Of a stretch of DNA of 64,000 nt, positions 1 through 7,660 are shown piece by piece. This DNA comes from Sphingobacterium phlebotomi (GTDB lineage Bacteria > Bacteroidota > Bacteroidia > Sphingobacteriales > Sphingobacteriaceae). Location of the stretch: positions 186,001 to 250,000 of the forward strand of contig NZ_VTAV01000002.1 of assembly GCF_008180195.1 (NCBI RefSeq), written 5' to 3'. The notes beneath the pieces are model-generated. The model ran no database searches. It saw only the letters and a program-made list of their open reading frames with translations, and was not told where the DNA came from. The stretch's first letter is position 1, and each line of letters begins with the position of its first letter. The position numbers and the translations under genes were made by a program.

Positions 1-175
1 AGATGTCTGTGATACTTCTCCCGATGAATTCTTGTGCAGAGCAAAGCCAGCGTTCCTGCACATTTTCACTAGCTGCGATACATTCTTCATTTTTGTCAAA
101 TACAAATAGGTATCCAAAAAATTGGATCTTCCCACATAGATGTATTCTTTCCTCGTGACAGTCGATATGCTGCAT
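1..175 (-). CDS. Phytochrome-like sensor protein, N-terminal fragment
   Basis: Only the first 58 codons are inside the window; the gene runs off the left edge. The start ATG is at 175 on the minus strand, preceded by a purine-rich GGAAGGGA stretch. The peptide reads like the N-terminal PAS-2 domain of bacteriophytochromes: a Cys at residue 6, then the pattern E-x-I-H-x-x-G-x-I-Q-x-x-G (IH at 11-12), then A-S-E-N near residue 37. In Deinococcus BphP the biliverdin-binding Cys sits five residues before the same Ile-His, exactly as here. By family knowledge this would be a red/far-red sensor histidine kinase using biliverdin. The GAF, PHY and kinase domains are not visible, so a PAS-only kinase remains possible. 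Confidence 0.6.
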   Translation of the reverse strand, partial: MQHIDCHEERIHLCGKIQFFGYLFVFDKNEECIAASENVQERWLCSAQEFIGRSITDI

Positions 176-417
176 ACGATTCCCTTCCTTTCTAATAGTC
201 GTCGACAAACCAACGTGTAATAAGCACGTGTATTATATATTATTCTTTTGGTTGCAATAAGTCCTATAGAAAAACAAAAACGGATTGAAACGCACACAAA
301 ATTACTAAATTTTTTTGAGTTGATTTTTTAAAAGCTCTATATCGCTTTAGCGACTGATCAAAGCGCTCCGGGCAGGTGTATTAAAGGTTGAAATGATGTA
401 TGTTGTAAAACGCTAAT

Positions 418-451
418 AAATATAGGCCCGGTTTAAACCGGGCCTATATTT
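418..451. terminator. Perfect 34-bp palindromic terminator after kduD
   Basis: The 34 bases read identically on both strands, with a GC-rich core (ATAGGCCCGG / CCGGGCCTAT) and A/T-rich ends. It lies directly after the kduD stop codon. The symmetry and flanking T/A runs suit a bidirectional rho-independent terminator. Confidence 0.7.
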
Positions 452-452
452 A

Positions 453-1223
453 CTATCTCCCCATCCAACCGCCATCTACGGTTAGAATCGTGCCGTGCAC
501 ATAATCCGAAGCTTTGGAAGCCAAGAATACCGCAGGGCCTTTGAAGTCTTCCGACTCTCCCCAGCGACCCGCAGGAATACGCCCGAGGATGGAAGCGGAG
601 CGTTCCGGATCGTCACGTAGTGCTTCTGTATTGTCTGTTGCAATATAGCCAGGAGCAATAGCGTTTACATTCACCCCTTTAGACGCCCATTCGTTCGCGA
701 AAGCTTTCGTCAGCGAACCAATAGCACCTTTGGATGCCGCATAACCCGGCACATTAATGCCACCTTGGAATGTTAATAACGATGCGGTGAAAACAATTTT
801 TCCGGAACCGCGTGCGATCATATCTTTTCCGATTTCACGGGTAAGTATAAATTGGGCATTTTGGTTAATCTCAATGATTTCGTCCCAGTATTCATCAGGG
901 TGTTCCGCAGCAGGTTTGCGCAAGATATTGCCGGCATTATTAAACAAAATGTCTATAACCGGATGATCTTTCTTAACCTGGTGGATAAATTGATAAAGAG
1001 ATTCGCGATTAGAAAAATCGCATTGATAAGCATAAAATTTGCGTCCAATAGCTTCTACAGATTGGGCGACTTTTGAGTTTTCTAACTCCAATGTGGCAGA
1101 AACACCTATAATATCGGCACCTGCTTCAGCCAGTGCCTCTGCTAAAGCTTTTCCAATTCCGCGTTTGCATCCGGTCACTAAGGCTACTTTTCCGGATAAA
1201 TCGAATGTATTTAAAATAGACAT
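453..1223 (-). CDS. kduD: 2-dehydro-3-deoxy-D-gluconate 5-dehydrogenase (SDR family)
   Basis: A 256-residue short-chain dehydrogenase. It has the NAD(P)-binding Gly motif (T-G-C-K-R-G-I-G, about residues 17-24), the N-N-A-G motif near residue 95, the catalytic Ser and the Y-x-x-x-K pair (YAASK, about 161-165), and a C-terminal V-D-G-G-W-M-G-R end. KduD oxidises or reduces between 2,5-diketo-3-deoxygluconate and 2-keto-3-deoxygluconate in the cytoplasm, the step after KduI. The sequence alone could fit gluconate 5-dehydrogenase, but being third in an operon with kduI makes KduD the best call. It starts 11 bp after the DUF4861 gene and ends at a palindromic terminator. Confidence 0.9.
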   Translation of the reverse strand: MSILNTFDLSGKVALVTGCKRGIGKALAEALAEAGADIIGVSATLELENSKVAQSVEAIGRKFYAYQCDFSNRESLYQFIHQVKKDHPVIDILFNNAGNILRKPAAEHPDEYWDEIIEINQNAQFILTREIGKDMIARGSGKIVFTASLLTFQGGINVPGYAASKGAIGSLTKAFANEWASKGVNVNAIAPGYIATDNTEALRDDPERSASILGRIPAGRWGESEDFKGPAVFLASKASDYVHGTILTVDGGWMGR

Positions 1224-1234
1224 TTTTTACGTTT

Positions 1235-2362
1235 TTATTTTAGTTTGACAACTAAAGGGGTATTTATTTTTTCTACTTGTTTTTGGACGAAACCTTTCCA
1301 TTCATCGGCTGATGTCACTTGTCCTCCTTTGTTCCAGGCTGCACCATTATAATATACAAAAGGTTTATTTTGCTGAATATCTGTACTTAGCAAAAACTGT
1401 GTACTGTCATTATCGATAAACGTCAGCGGGTCTTCAGGCAATATTAGTGCCGTTCCGGTTTGGCCATGCCCCTGGATATCTGGTTCCCAATAAGCCAGAC
1501 TACGGTTTGATTCGTTATAGTCGTATTGTGATTCGCTTTCGCCTCGTCTTGCTAAACCAATGACAACAGGCGTGCTTTCCGACTGCTGGTTTTCAAGATC
1601 TATAATCACTTTGTTGAAGTGTTGGCCGGCATCGAGCGATATCGTTTTAGTCAAGGAAATGGTCTGGCCGTTTAGTTCCTCTGGTTCAAAGCTAAGCTTG
1701 AATGTCGTCCGAAGTGGTCCGTTGTCCAGTATTTGATATTCCCGATAGTGCTTGGTAAAGTGTATCTTATTATCAAAGTAAGGCGCGATATCTCCCGCGC
1801 CAAGCGTTTGTCCGACAGCATAATAGTCTAGTCCTTCGCCGTGATCCGTATGATAGTCATTCTCCTTATACCATTTATCAATGACTAACTCCTCGGTGCG
1901 CTTGGCCCATACATCTGCACCCTGCGCGTCGTCCGGTCGGCCCTCTAACGCTTTGCCATACATACGAAAGGCAAGCACATTGTTCTCCCAGGCGAAATCG
2001 TCAAAACGCTCCGGTACAAAACGAGCATAGGTCTGTGTTTTAAACGCTGGTTTCGTATCCTGCTTGGTTACGGATAGTGTAATTTCTCCCTTCGCATCTA
2101 CCGGTACCCAGATGAGTACATTTTCGGGCACTGTATTTCCTCTTTTTTCAAGCTGATACGGAAGTTCTATTTCGGATTCCGCCAACTTGACTGAAAAGAT
2201 AGAGTCTACCTGGAAATGCCTGGTAAACTCAGCGTAAGGAATACTGACGAGCTCTTCGCGCGCTATATCGGTCGGATTGCTTACCACAATACTTTTTTGT
2301 TGCTGGGCACAGCTTGTGCCCAATAAGGCACAAGCCAGGATAAACCAAGTTGTTTTCTGCAT
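1235..2362 (-). CDS. DUF4861 family lipoprotein
   Basis: A 375-residue protein with a lipoprotein signal peptide (hydrophobic stretch ending L-L-G-T-S-C, Cys at residue 18), so it is probably anchored in a membrane facing the periplasm or the surface. The rest is rich in beta-strand patterns and aromatic residues and matches what I know of DUF4861 proteins. These are of unknown function and are found in Bacteroidota loci for uronic acid polysaccharides. It lies between kduI and kduD with gaps of about 10 bp, so it is almost certainly co-transcribed. It may bind or process unsaturated uronate sugars before uptake, but no catalytic motif is recognisable. Naming is by pattern, not by a search. 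Confidence 0.7.
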   Translation of the reverse strand: MQKTTWFILACALLGTSCAQQQKSIVVSNPTDIAREELVSIPYAEFTRHFQVDSIFSVKLAESEIELPYQLEKRGNTVPENVLIWVPVDAKGEITLSVTKQDTKPAFKTQTYARFVPERFDDFAWENNVLAFRMYGKALEGRPDDAQGADVWAKRTEELVIDKWYKENDYHTDHGEGLDYYAVGQTLGAGDIAPYFDNKIHFTKHYREYQILDNGPLRTTFKLSFEPEELNGQTISLTKTISLDAGQHFNKVIIDLENQQSESTPVVIGLARRGESESQYDYNESNRSLAYWEPDIQGHGQTGTALILPEDPLTFIDNDSTQFLLSTDIQQNKPFVYYNGAAWNKGGQVTSADEWKGFVQKQVEKINTPLVVKLK

Positions 2363-2371
2363 GATTTTAAC

Positions 2372-3223
2372 CTATTTTAAATCTGTTATAGCACACTTAT
2401 CCATGTCATCGTAGTCTAGGTTCTCTCCTGCCATCCCCCAGATAAACGTATAATTGCTTGTTCCCGCTCCAGAGTGGATAGACCATGGTGGAGAAATAAC
2501 GGCTTGTTCGTTTTTCATCCAGATATGCCGGGTTTCATCCGTAGGACCCATAAAATGAGAAACCGCCTGCCCTTCTGGTACTTCAAAATAAAAGTATACT
2601 TCCATACGGCGGTCGTGTGTATGAGATGGCATTGTATTCCATACAGAACCTGGTTGGAGTTCTGTCATACCCATTTGCAACTGGCAGGTATCCAATACCT
2701 TGTGTAAAAGCATCTGGTTGATAACGCGGTGGTTTGCTGTTTCCGTCGCGCCGAGTTCGATTTTGTTGGCTTCTGCCTTCGTCACACGCTTTGTTGGGTA
2801 CGTGTGGTGTGCAGGTGTTGAGTTTAAATAGAACTTTGCCGGATTGGAATCATCATTGCTACTGAAAAAGACTTCTTTCGCACCTTTTCCTACGTATAAA
2901 GCTTCCTTGTGGCCAATTTCATATACCGTGCCGTCTACTTCTACCTTTCCATCTCCACCTACATTGATAACGCCTAGCTCTCGTCTGGAAAGAAAATAGG
3001 GCTCCTTTAAGAGATCATCTATCGTTTCCAGTAGCAAGCGTCCGTCGACAGGCATTGCGCCACCGGCCATATAACGGTCGTAGTGGGTATATACAAAATG
3101 GATTTTATTCGGTGCGAAAACGGTTTCAATCAGAAAGTTTTCGCGAAGTCCTTTGGTATCCAATGATTTTGTTTCATTGGGTCCAATCGCATATCGACTC
3201 TCGAAAATGGTGTGCTTTGCCAT
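2372..3223 (-). CDS. kduI: 5-dehydro-4-deoxy-D-glucuronate isomerase
   Basis: A 283-residue cupin-fold isomerase of normal KduI length. The zinc-binding set is visible: H-T-H-D-R-R-M-E-V-Y-F near residues 202-212 supplies two His and a Glu, and a further His lies in W-S-I-H-S-G-A-G near residue 250. KduI converts 5-keto-4-deoxyuronate, formed spontaneously from unsaturated uronic acids, to 2,5-diketo-3-deoxygluconate. It is the first gene of the kduI-DUF4861-kduD operon. Its substrate is what the GH88 and GH105 enzymes of the PUL further along would supply, so the two loci probably serve one pathway. Confidence 0.95.
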   Translation of the reverse strand: MAKHTIFESRYAIGPNETKSLDTKGLRENFLIETVFAPNKIHFVYTHYDRYMAGGAMPVDGRLLLETIDDLLKEPYFLSRRELGVINVGGDGKVEVDGTVYEIGHKEALYVGKGAKEVFFSSNDDSNPAKFYLNSTPAHHTYPTKRVTKAEANKIELGATETANHRVINQMLLHKVLDTCQLQMGMTELQPGSVWNTMPSHTHDRRMEVYFYFEVPEGQAVSHFMGPTDETRHIWMKNEQAVISPPWSIHSGAGTSNYTFIWGMAGENLDYDDMDKCAITDLK

Positions 3224-3253
3224 AGTATTATAATGATTAAACTGATAAAAGGT

Positions 3254-3261
3254 CTAAGATA
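3254..3261 (-). promoter_or_regulatory. Possible -7 box of the kdu operon
   Basis: On the minus strand the sequence is TATCTTAG, one mismatch from the Bacteroidota -7 consensus TAnnTTTG, about 30 bp upstream of the kduI start. No clear -33 TTG lies at the usual distance, so the call is weak. Confidence 0.3.
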
Positions 3262-3294
3262 AGCGTTATAATGCGATTAAAGGAACGTATCTTC

Positions 3295-3306
3295 GGAAAC
3301 GTTTAC
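3295..3306. promoter_or_regulatory. LacI-family-like palindromic operator
   Basis: GGAAACGTTTAC has the central AAACGTTT palindrome (3297-3304) typical of operators bound by LacI-family repressors. It lies in the divergent region between kduI and the membrane-protein gene at 3372. It is the only such site I noticed in this intergenic region. No LacI-type gene is in the window, so the regulator would act from elsewhere. Confidence 0.35.
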
Positions 3307-3318
3307 ATAATGATAATA

Positions 3319-3348
3319 TTGCCAGACGTCAACGTTTTCCTATCTTAG
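3319..3348 (+). promoter_or_regulatory. Promoter for the 3372 membrane protein
   Basis: TTG at 3319-3321, a 19-bp spacer, then TATCTTAG at 3341-3348 (one mismatch to TAnnTTTG). The start codon follows at 3372. Confidence 0.4.
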
Positions 3349-3371
3349 ACAGTCGAAATTAAACACATCTT

Positions 3372-3725
3372 ATGAAAGTTCCGCTGATACGTATCATATG
3401 GATAGTTGTTACTTTAGTGATTTACCTAGGGTTTAAAACATACAATTTTAGCTTTCCACTCGTTCTCATAAAATTAGTTCCGCTCGTATTATTGTGGTTT
3501 GCTGTCCGAAGGGACGGAATCGATTTCCTCTCAGGCCCTAAAAATTACCCCCTATTTCTGGTCGTTATCTTTTCGGGTGGACTTTTAGAACATTTGGTGT
3601 ATGGTGTGTTACCTCCAGATGGCTTTTACAACCGGTTTATTTCTATAGTTATTTCGTTAGCTATCTTGACTGCCGTTGTTTTTTCTGCCAAATGGCTTAA
3701 GGAAAAGAAATTACAATATCCCTAA
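3372..3725 (+). CDS. Hypothetical inner-membrane protein, 117 aa
   Basis: I do not recognise a named family. The protein has about four hydrophobic segments (roughly residues 5-22, 27-42, 58-76 and 86-105) and a short basic tail ending K-E-K-K-L-Q-Y-P, so it should be a small integral membrane protein. A plausible promoter lies just upstream. Its last 29 bases overlap the 3' end of the convergent Dabb gene, so the two transcripts would be complementary at their ends. Nothing in the context indicates a function. Confidence 0.65.
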   Translation: MKVPLIRIIWIVVTLVIYLGFKTYNFSFPLVLIKLVPLVLLWFAVRRDGIDFLSGPKNYPLFLVVIFSGGLLEHLVYGVLPPDGFYNRFISIVISLAILTAVVFSAKWLKEKKLQYP

Positions 3726-4134
3726 CCTCCACTTTTACCCAATATTTACTGTATTGTTCCGCTGCGGCAAGATGTGTAGGGTGTGTTTCGTAGGTGTTAA
3801 TATCGTCCATGTCCTGGAAGGTAACGAGCAAGTTGTACTGAAAGGAGTTGTCAACAACTGCGCGCGGATTGGTAGGCGCTGGTTTTCCATATTGCAAGGT
3901 TTGCACACCAGGCACTTTGTGGAGTTCCGCGAAAAAATTTAAAAAATCTTGTTCTTCCTCCTCAGAAATATCCGCTTTCAACCAAAAATATACACTATGT
4001 AAAATGGTACCCTTTGCGATTGTGTTAGCAGACTTTGCACCATCTTCTAACGAGGAGGCACAGGATGTAAGCAACGTGCCGGTTAAACCGGCGGCAGTCA
4101 CTGATTTTAAAAAGTTTCTTCTTTCCATGGTCAT
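3697..4134 (-). CDS. Tat-exported Dabb-family (stress-responsive A/B barrel) lipoprotein
   Basis: About 145 residues. The N-terminus has a twin-arginine pattern (E-R-R-N-F-L-K) followed by a lipobox-like L-L-T-S-C, pointing to Tat export and lipidation. The mature part (from about residue 45) resembles the Dabb alpha-beta barrel: an early H-S-V-Y-F-W-L strand, a central P-G-V near a run of polar residues, and a late H-P-x-H-x-x-A segment. Function is unknown; related domains occur in small dimeric barrels. An ATG at 4197 is in frame but lies inside the gnd terminator hairpin, so the start is 4134 or 4128. Confidence 0.75.
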   Translation of the reverse strand: MTMERRNFLKSVTAAGLTGTLLTSCASSLEDGAKSANTIAKGTILHSVYFWLKADISEEEEQDFLNFFAELHKVPGVQTLQYGKPAPTNPRAVVDNSFQYNLLVTFQDMDDINTYETHPTHLAAAEQYSKYWVKVEVRDIVISFP

Positions 4135-4164
4135 GATTTTTAACGAAAGATACGGGTTTATATT

Positions 4165-4197
4165 TAAAAAAATGCGCTGAGGAAACCCCCAGCGCAT
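4165..4197 (-). terminator. Rho-independent terminator after gnd
   Basis: On the minus strand ATGCGCTG ... CAGCGCAT forms a stem with a short GG/CC inner stem and is followed by a run of T. It lies 32 bases after the gnd stop and upstream of the Dabb gene. Confidence 0.7.
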
Positions 4198-4228
4198 GAA
4201 ATGAAAAATCTAAACAAATATTTTAAAC

Positions 4229-5683
4229 TTATACGTCGTACGTTGTGGAAGACGTCTCCCCTCCACGACCTGTCCAGTTGGTATGGAAAAACTCCCCACG
4301 TGGCTTGTCGAGGCGCTCGTATGTATGCGCACCGAAATAGTCACGCTGCGCTTGTAACAGATTTGCCGGCAAGCGCTCGCAACGATAGCCATCGTAGTAG
4401 ATCAATCCGGCACTGAGGCAAGGAACCGGAATACCGTTGGTAACCGCCGTAGCAACTACCCGACGCCAGCCATGTTGAGCTGTTTGAATTTTATCTTTGA
4501 AGAAATCATCCAGAATCAAGTTCTGCAATGCCGGATTTTTATCAAAGGCTTCTTTGATTTTGCTTAAGAAAGCAGAACGAATGATACATCCCTCGCGCCA
4601 CATAAGCGCAATGCTACCGTAATTCAGTTCCCAGCCAAATTCCTTGGCAGCCGCAGCCATCATTTGATATCCCTGTGCGTAGGAGATAACTTTCGCCGCA
4701 TATAACGCGTCGCGTAGATCGTTGATGAACGCTTGGCGATCGCCATCGAAAGATGGTTTAGGTCCTTGTAACACCTTAGAGGCTGCTACGCGTTCATCTT
4801 TCAATGCCGATAAACAACGTGCAAATACCGACTCAGCAATAAGTGTAAGCGGTATACCCAAATCAAGCGCTACCGTTCCTGTCCATTTACCGGTACCTTT
4901 TTGTCCGGCGGTATCAAGAATCTTGTCCACTAGAGGCTCGCCGTCTTCATCCTTAAATGCTAAGATGTCACGGGTAATCTCAATCAGGTAACTATCCAGC
5001 TCACCTTCATTCCACTCCTTGAACACCTCATGCATCTCGTCGGCGTTCATACCCAGCACATCTTTCATAATGTGGTAGGTTTCGTTGATCAACTGCATAT
5101 CGCCATACTCGATGCCGTTGTGTACCATTTTCACAAAATGTCCTGCGCCGCCGGAACCTACCCAGTCGCAGCATGGAGAGCCATCGGCAACTTTTGCGGC
5201 AATCGATTGAAAAATTGGCTTTACAGCAGGCCATGCCGCCGAAGAACCGCCCGGCATGATCGATGGTCCCAACAATGCCCCTTCTTCGCCGCCTGACACA
5301 CCGGTTCCGATGTAATACAGACCTTTGCTTTCTACATATTTGGTTCGTCGTTCGGTATCCGGAAAATGGGAGTTTCCCCCGTCGATAATGATATCGCCTT
5401 CATCCAGATGTGGAATCAACAGCTCAATGAAGTCATCAACAGGTTTACCGGCTTTTACCATTAACATCACCTTCCGCGGACTTTTTAACGACTGTAATAA
5501 ATCCTCAATGGAAGTAGCTCCATAGATGTTTTTACCCTTTGCGCGACCGTTGACAAAGCGCTCTACCTTGTCTACTGTACGGTTGTAAGCAGAGACATGA
5601 AAACCTTTGCTTTCCATATTTAAGATAAGGTTTTCTCCCATAACGGCGATACCAATGACGCCTATATCTGATTTTTGTTGCAT
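4229..5683 (-). CDS. gnd: 6-phosphogluconate dehydrogenase, decarboxylating
   Basis: 484 residues, within the usual 470-485 of the family. The N-terminal NADP-binding fold begins with G-V-I-G-x-A-V-M-G-E-N (residues 8-18). The substrate-binding G-V-S-G-G-E-E-G-A is near residue 128, and the catalytic Lys lies in G-A-G-H-F-V-K-M-V-H-N near residue 184. The enzyme converts 6-phosphogluconate to ribulose 5-phosphate with NADPH production in the oxidative pentose phosphate pathway. It stands alone, with its own terminator and no zwf or pgl partner nearby. Confidence 0.96.
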   Translation of the reverse strand: MQQKSDIGVIGIAVMGENLILNMESKGFHVSAYNRTVDKVERFVNGRAKGKNIYGATSIEDLLQSLKSPRKVMLMVKAGKPVDDFIELLIPHLDEGDIIIDGGNSHFPDTERRTKYVESKGLYYIGTGVSGGEEGALLGPSIMPGGSSAAWPAVKPIFQSIAAKVADGSPCCDWVGSGGAGHFVKMVHNGIEYGDMQLINETYHIMKDVLGMNADEMHEVFKEWNEGELDSYLIEITRDILAFKDEDGEPLVDKILDTAGQKGTGKWTGTVALDLGIPLTLIAESVFARCLSALKDERVAASKVLQGPKPSFDGDRQAFINDLRDALYAAKVISYAQGYQMMAAAAKEFGWELNYGSIALMWREGCIIRSAFLSKIKEAFDKNPALQNLILDDFFKDKIQTAQHGWRRVVATAVTNGIPVPCLSAGLIYYDGYRCERLPANLLQAQRDYFGAHTYERLDKPRGEFFHTNWTGRGGETSSTTYDV

Positions 5684-5797
5684 ATCTGATTTAATTGACT
5701 TCCAAAGTTATACTTTACGTATACAAGAACAAATAGAAAAATAACGAATTTTTTATAAACTAAGTAAAAAAAAGAACATAAACCTTATTTTAGCCCT

Positions 5798-6574
5798 ATG
5801 GCAAAAAGGAAACCGACGATCTTGGTCGTCAATGACGATGGCATTACAGCACCGGGCATTAAGGTGTTGCTGGAGGAAATGCAGAAAATAGGCAACGTTG
5901 TGGTCGTTGCTCCCGACAGTCCGCAATCGGGAATGGGACACGCGATTACAATTGGCAAGCCGCTCCGTTTGGATAAAATCGATTTATACGACGGGGTAGA
6001 AATGTATAAATGCTCTGGAACGCCTGTCGACTGTGTTAAGTTGGCGGTCAACAAAATTTTTAAAGGCAAGAAACCGGATTTATGTGTCTCGGGCATCAAC
6101 CATGGGTTGAATTATTCTATCAACGTGTTATATTCGGGGACGATGTCTGCCGCTGTAGAAGGAGCTATAGAGGATATTCCTTCGATTGGGTTCTCGTTGG
6201 ATGACTTTTCCCATCATGCCGATTTTTCCCATTGTCGGCCTTATATACGGGCTATAGCCCAACAGGTGCTGGAGAATGGTTTGCAAAAAGCCACCTTATT
6301 GAATGTTAACTTTCCGCATATCAGCAAAGAATTAAAGGGAATAAAAATATGTAGACAAGCCACTGCCAAATGGTTTGAGGAGTTTGACGAGCGATTGGAT
6401 CCCTATGATAGACAATATTTTTGGATGACGGGTAAATTTCAGTTGTTAGACAGAGGAGAGGATACCGATGCTTATGCGTTGAGCAATGGCTACGTTTCCA
6501 TTGTGCCTACTCAGTTTGACATGACAGCTCATCATGCCATTACGGAATTAAATTCCTGGAGTTTTGATGTGTAA
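5798..6574 (+). CDS. surE: 5'/3'-nucleotidase SurE
   Basis: 258 residues, normal for SurE. The N-terminal V-N-D-D-G-I-x-A-P-G-I motif gives the two metal-binding Asp (about residues 13-14), S-G-M-G-H-A lies near residue 47, and S-G-I-N-H-G-L-N near residue 103 supplies the metal-binding Asn. SurE is a metal-dependent nucleoside monophosphate phosphatase linked to stationary-phase survival. A TATTTTAG box (5786-5793) lies only 4 bases before the ATG; if it is the promoter, the mRNA would be nearly leaderless. A small membrane protein follows 30 bp downstream and may be co-transcribed. Confidence 0.95.
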   Translation: MAKRKPTILVVNDDGITAPGIKVLLEEMQKIGNVVVVAPDSPQSGMGHAITIGKPLRLDKIDLYDGVEMYKCSGTPVDCVKLAVNKIFKGKKPDLCVSGINHGLNYSINVLYSGTMSAAVEGAIEDIPSIGFSLDDFSHHADFSHCRPYIRAIAQQVLENGLQKATLLNVNFPHISKELKGIKICRQATAKWFEEFDERLDPYDRQYFWMTGKFQLLDRGEDTDAYALSNGYVSIVPTQFDMTAHHAITELNSWSFDV

Positions 6575-6604
6575 TAGAAAAAAAGAAATTGGGAGGAGCA
6601 GAAA

Positions 6605-6877
6605 GTGAAAAATAACTTTGCACTAGGGACAGCGTTGGGCGTTATTTTTCCTCTTTTGGCTCATGTTGCAACGACTTTTACGAACATTCAAACATCTTTA
6701 TTCGTGCACAAGCCTATTGCTTTGTATGTCATTGCTGCCACAATAAATCTTATCGCAGTGCGCTTCTTGTATCGCAACGGAAAGGAAGCTACAGCCAATG
6801 GGGTTGTATTGACGACATTTTTAGCCATGATTGTCTTGATAGTAGTCATGCGGGAGCTTGTGTTTTCTTTCGCATAA
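6605..6877 (+). CDS. Hypothetical small membrane protein, 90 aa
   Basis: I do not recognise a named family. Starting at a GTG codon 30 bp after surE, it encodes three hydrophobic segments (about residues 8-26, 36-54 and 66-88), so it is probably an inner-membrane protein with short loops. The spacing suggests transcription with surE. No functional motif is visible. Confidence 0.65.
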   Translation: MKNNFALGTALGVIFPLLAHVATTFTNIQTSLFVHKPIALYVIAATINLIAVRFLYRNGKEATANGVVLTTFLAMIVLIVVMRELVFSFA

Positions 6878-6928
6878 ATTTAAACAACATAACCAAGTCC
6901 CACCTTTGCATATCCGAACGCATTCATA

Positions 6929-6959
6929 TTGCATATAAAAATGAATTTATGTAAGTTTG
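6929..6959 (+). promoter_or_regulatory. Strong primary-sigma-type promoter of the ECF sigma operon
   Basis: TTG at 6929-6931, a 20-bp spacer and TAAGTTTG at 6952-6959 match the Bacteroidota TTG / TAnnTTTG consensus exactly. Transcription would begin around 6964-6968, which helps place the translation start of the sigma gene downstream. Confidence 0.65.
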
Positions 6960-6980
6960 AATGAACTAACTACATATGGC

Positions 6981-7574
6981 TTGGCAAAGACGGTATATTT
7001 CAAACATACGGACCAAGAACTATCGAACTTATTACGTTCGGGCGATGGATCAGCTTTTAAAGAGCTTTATGACCGGTATTGGGATGTATTGTTGGATACA
7101 GCTTTTAAGCGGCTAGGGTCCATTGAGCAGGCGGAGGAATTGGTACAGGATATTTTTGTCAATCTCTTTGTAAAGCGGGAAAATCTTGTTATAGAATCTT
7201 CGTTTGAAGGCTACCTTAAAAATGCACTAAAATTTAAGATTTTCGATTTCTTTCGGCATCAAGCCTCCCATAACAAGTACGTGGAAAATCTTCTTAAAGG
7301 TTTGCATGAGCGCACGATTAGCCCCGAAGAAGCGCTACAGATAAAGGAATTGAAAGAAAGAATCGACAAAACAATACAAAATATTCCCGAAAAATGCAGA
7401 GAAGTGTATCTAATGAGTAGAGTTGAGCATATTTCCAATAGAATGATTGCTAAAAAACTCGGTATTTCTGTTAGTACGGTCGAAAAACATATAAATAAAG
7501 CCACAAATATTCTAAAAAAAGATTTTGGAAGGTATTATTTTGAAGTAATTGCACTTATTTTATGTATTTATTAG
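6981..7574 (+). CDS. ECF-type RNA polymerase sigma-70 factor (SusC/FecR-associated)
   Basis: About 197 residues with sigma region 2 (A-F-K-E-L-Y-D-R-Y-W through E-L-V-Q-D-I-F) and region 4 (I-P-E-K-C-R-E-V-Y through the helix-turn-helix S-V-S-T-V-E-K-H-I), separated by a short linker. No in-frame ATG precedes region 2. The reading frame is open from a TTG at 6957, but that codon is inside the -7 box. The TTG at 6981 leaves an N-terminus of typical length and is preferred. It lies upstream of fecR, susC and susD, the standard arrangement in which substrate binding at SusC frees the sigma factor through FecR. Confidence 0.88.
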   Translation: MAKTVYFKHTDQELSNLLRSGDGSAFKELYDRYWDVLLDTAFKRLGSIEQAEELVQDIFVNLFVKRENLVIESSFEGYLKNALKFKIFDFFRHQASHNKYVENLLKGLHERTISPEEALQIKELKERIDKTIQNIPEKCREVYLMSRVEHISNRMIAKKLGISVSTVEKHINKATNILKKDFGRYYFEVIALILCIY

Positions 7575-7623
7575 GCTTTTTTTAAAAAAATTAATTTTTT
7601 TATAGCGGTTTTTGTCATTAGAT

Positions 7624-7657
7624 ACGACTTATATATGAGAAAATATATAAAAGTCGT
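7624..7657 (+). promoter_or_regulatory. Hairpin between sigma and anti-sigma genes
   Basis: ACGACTT (7624-7630) pairs perfectly with AAGTCGT (7651-7657), extended inward by ATATAT/ATATAT. It ends 3 bases before the fecR ATG, where it could influence translation or mRNA processing. Confidence 0.4.
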
Positions 7658-7660
7658 GCT

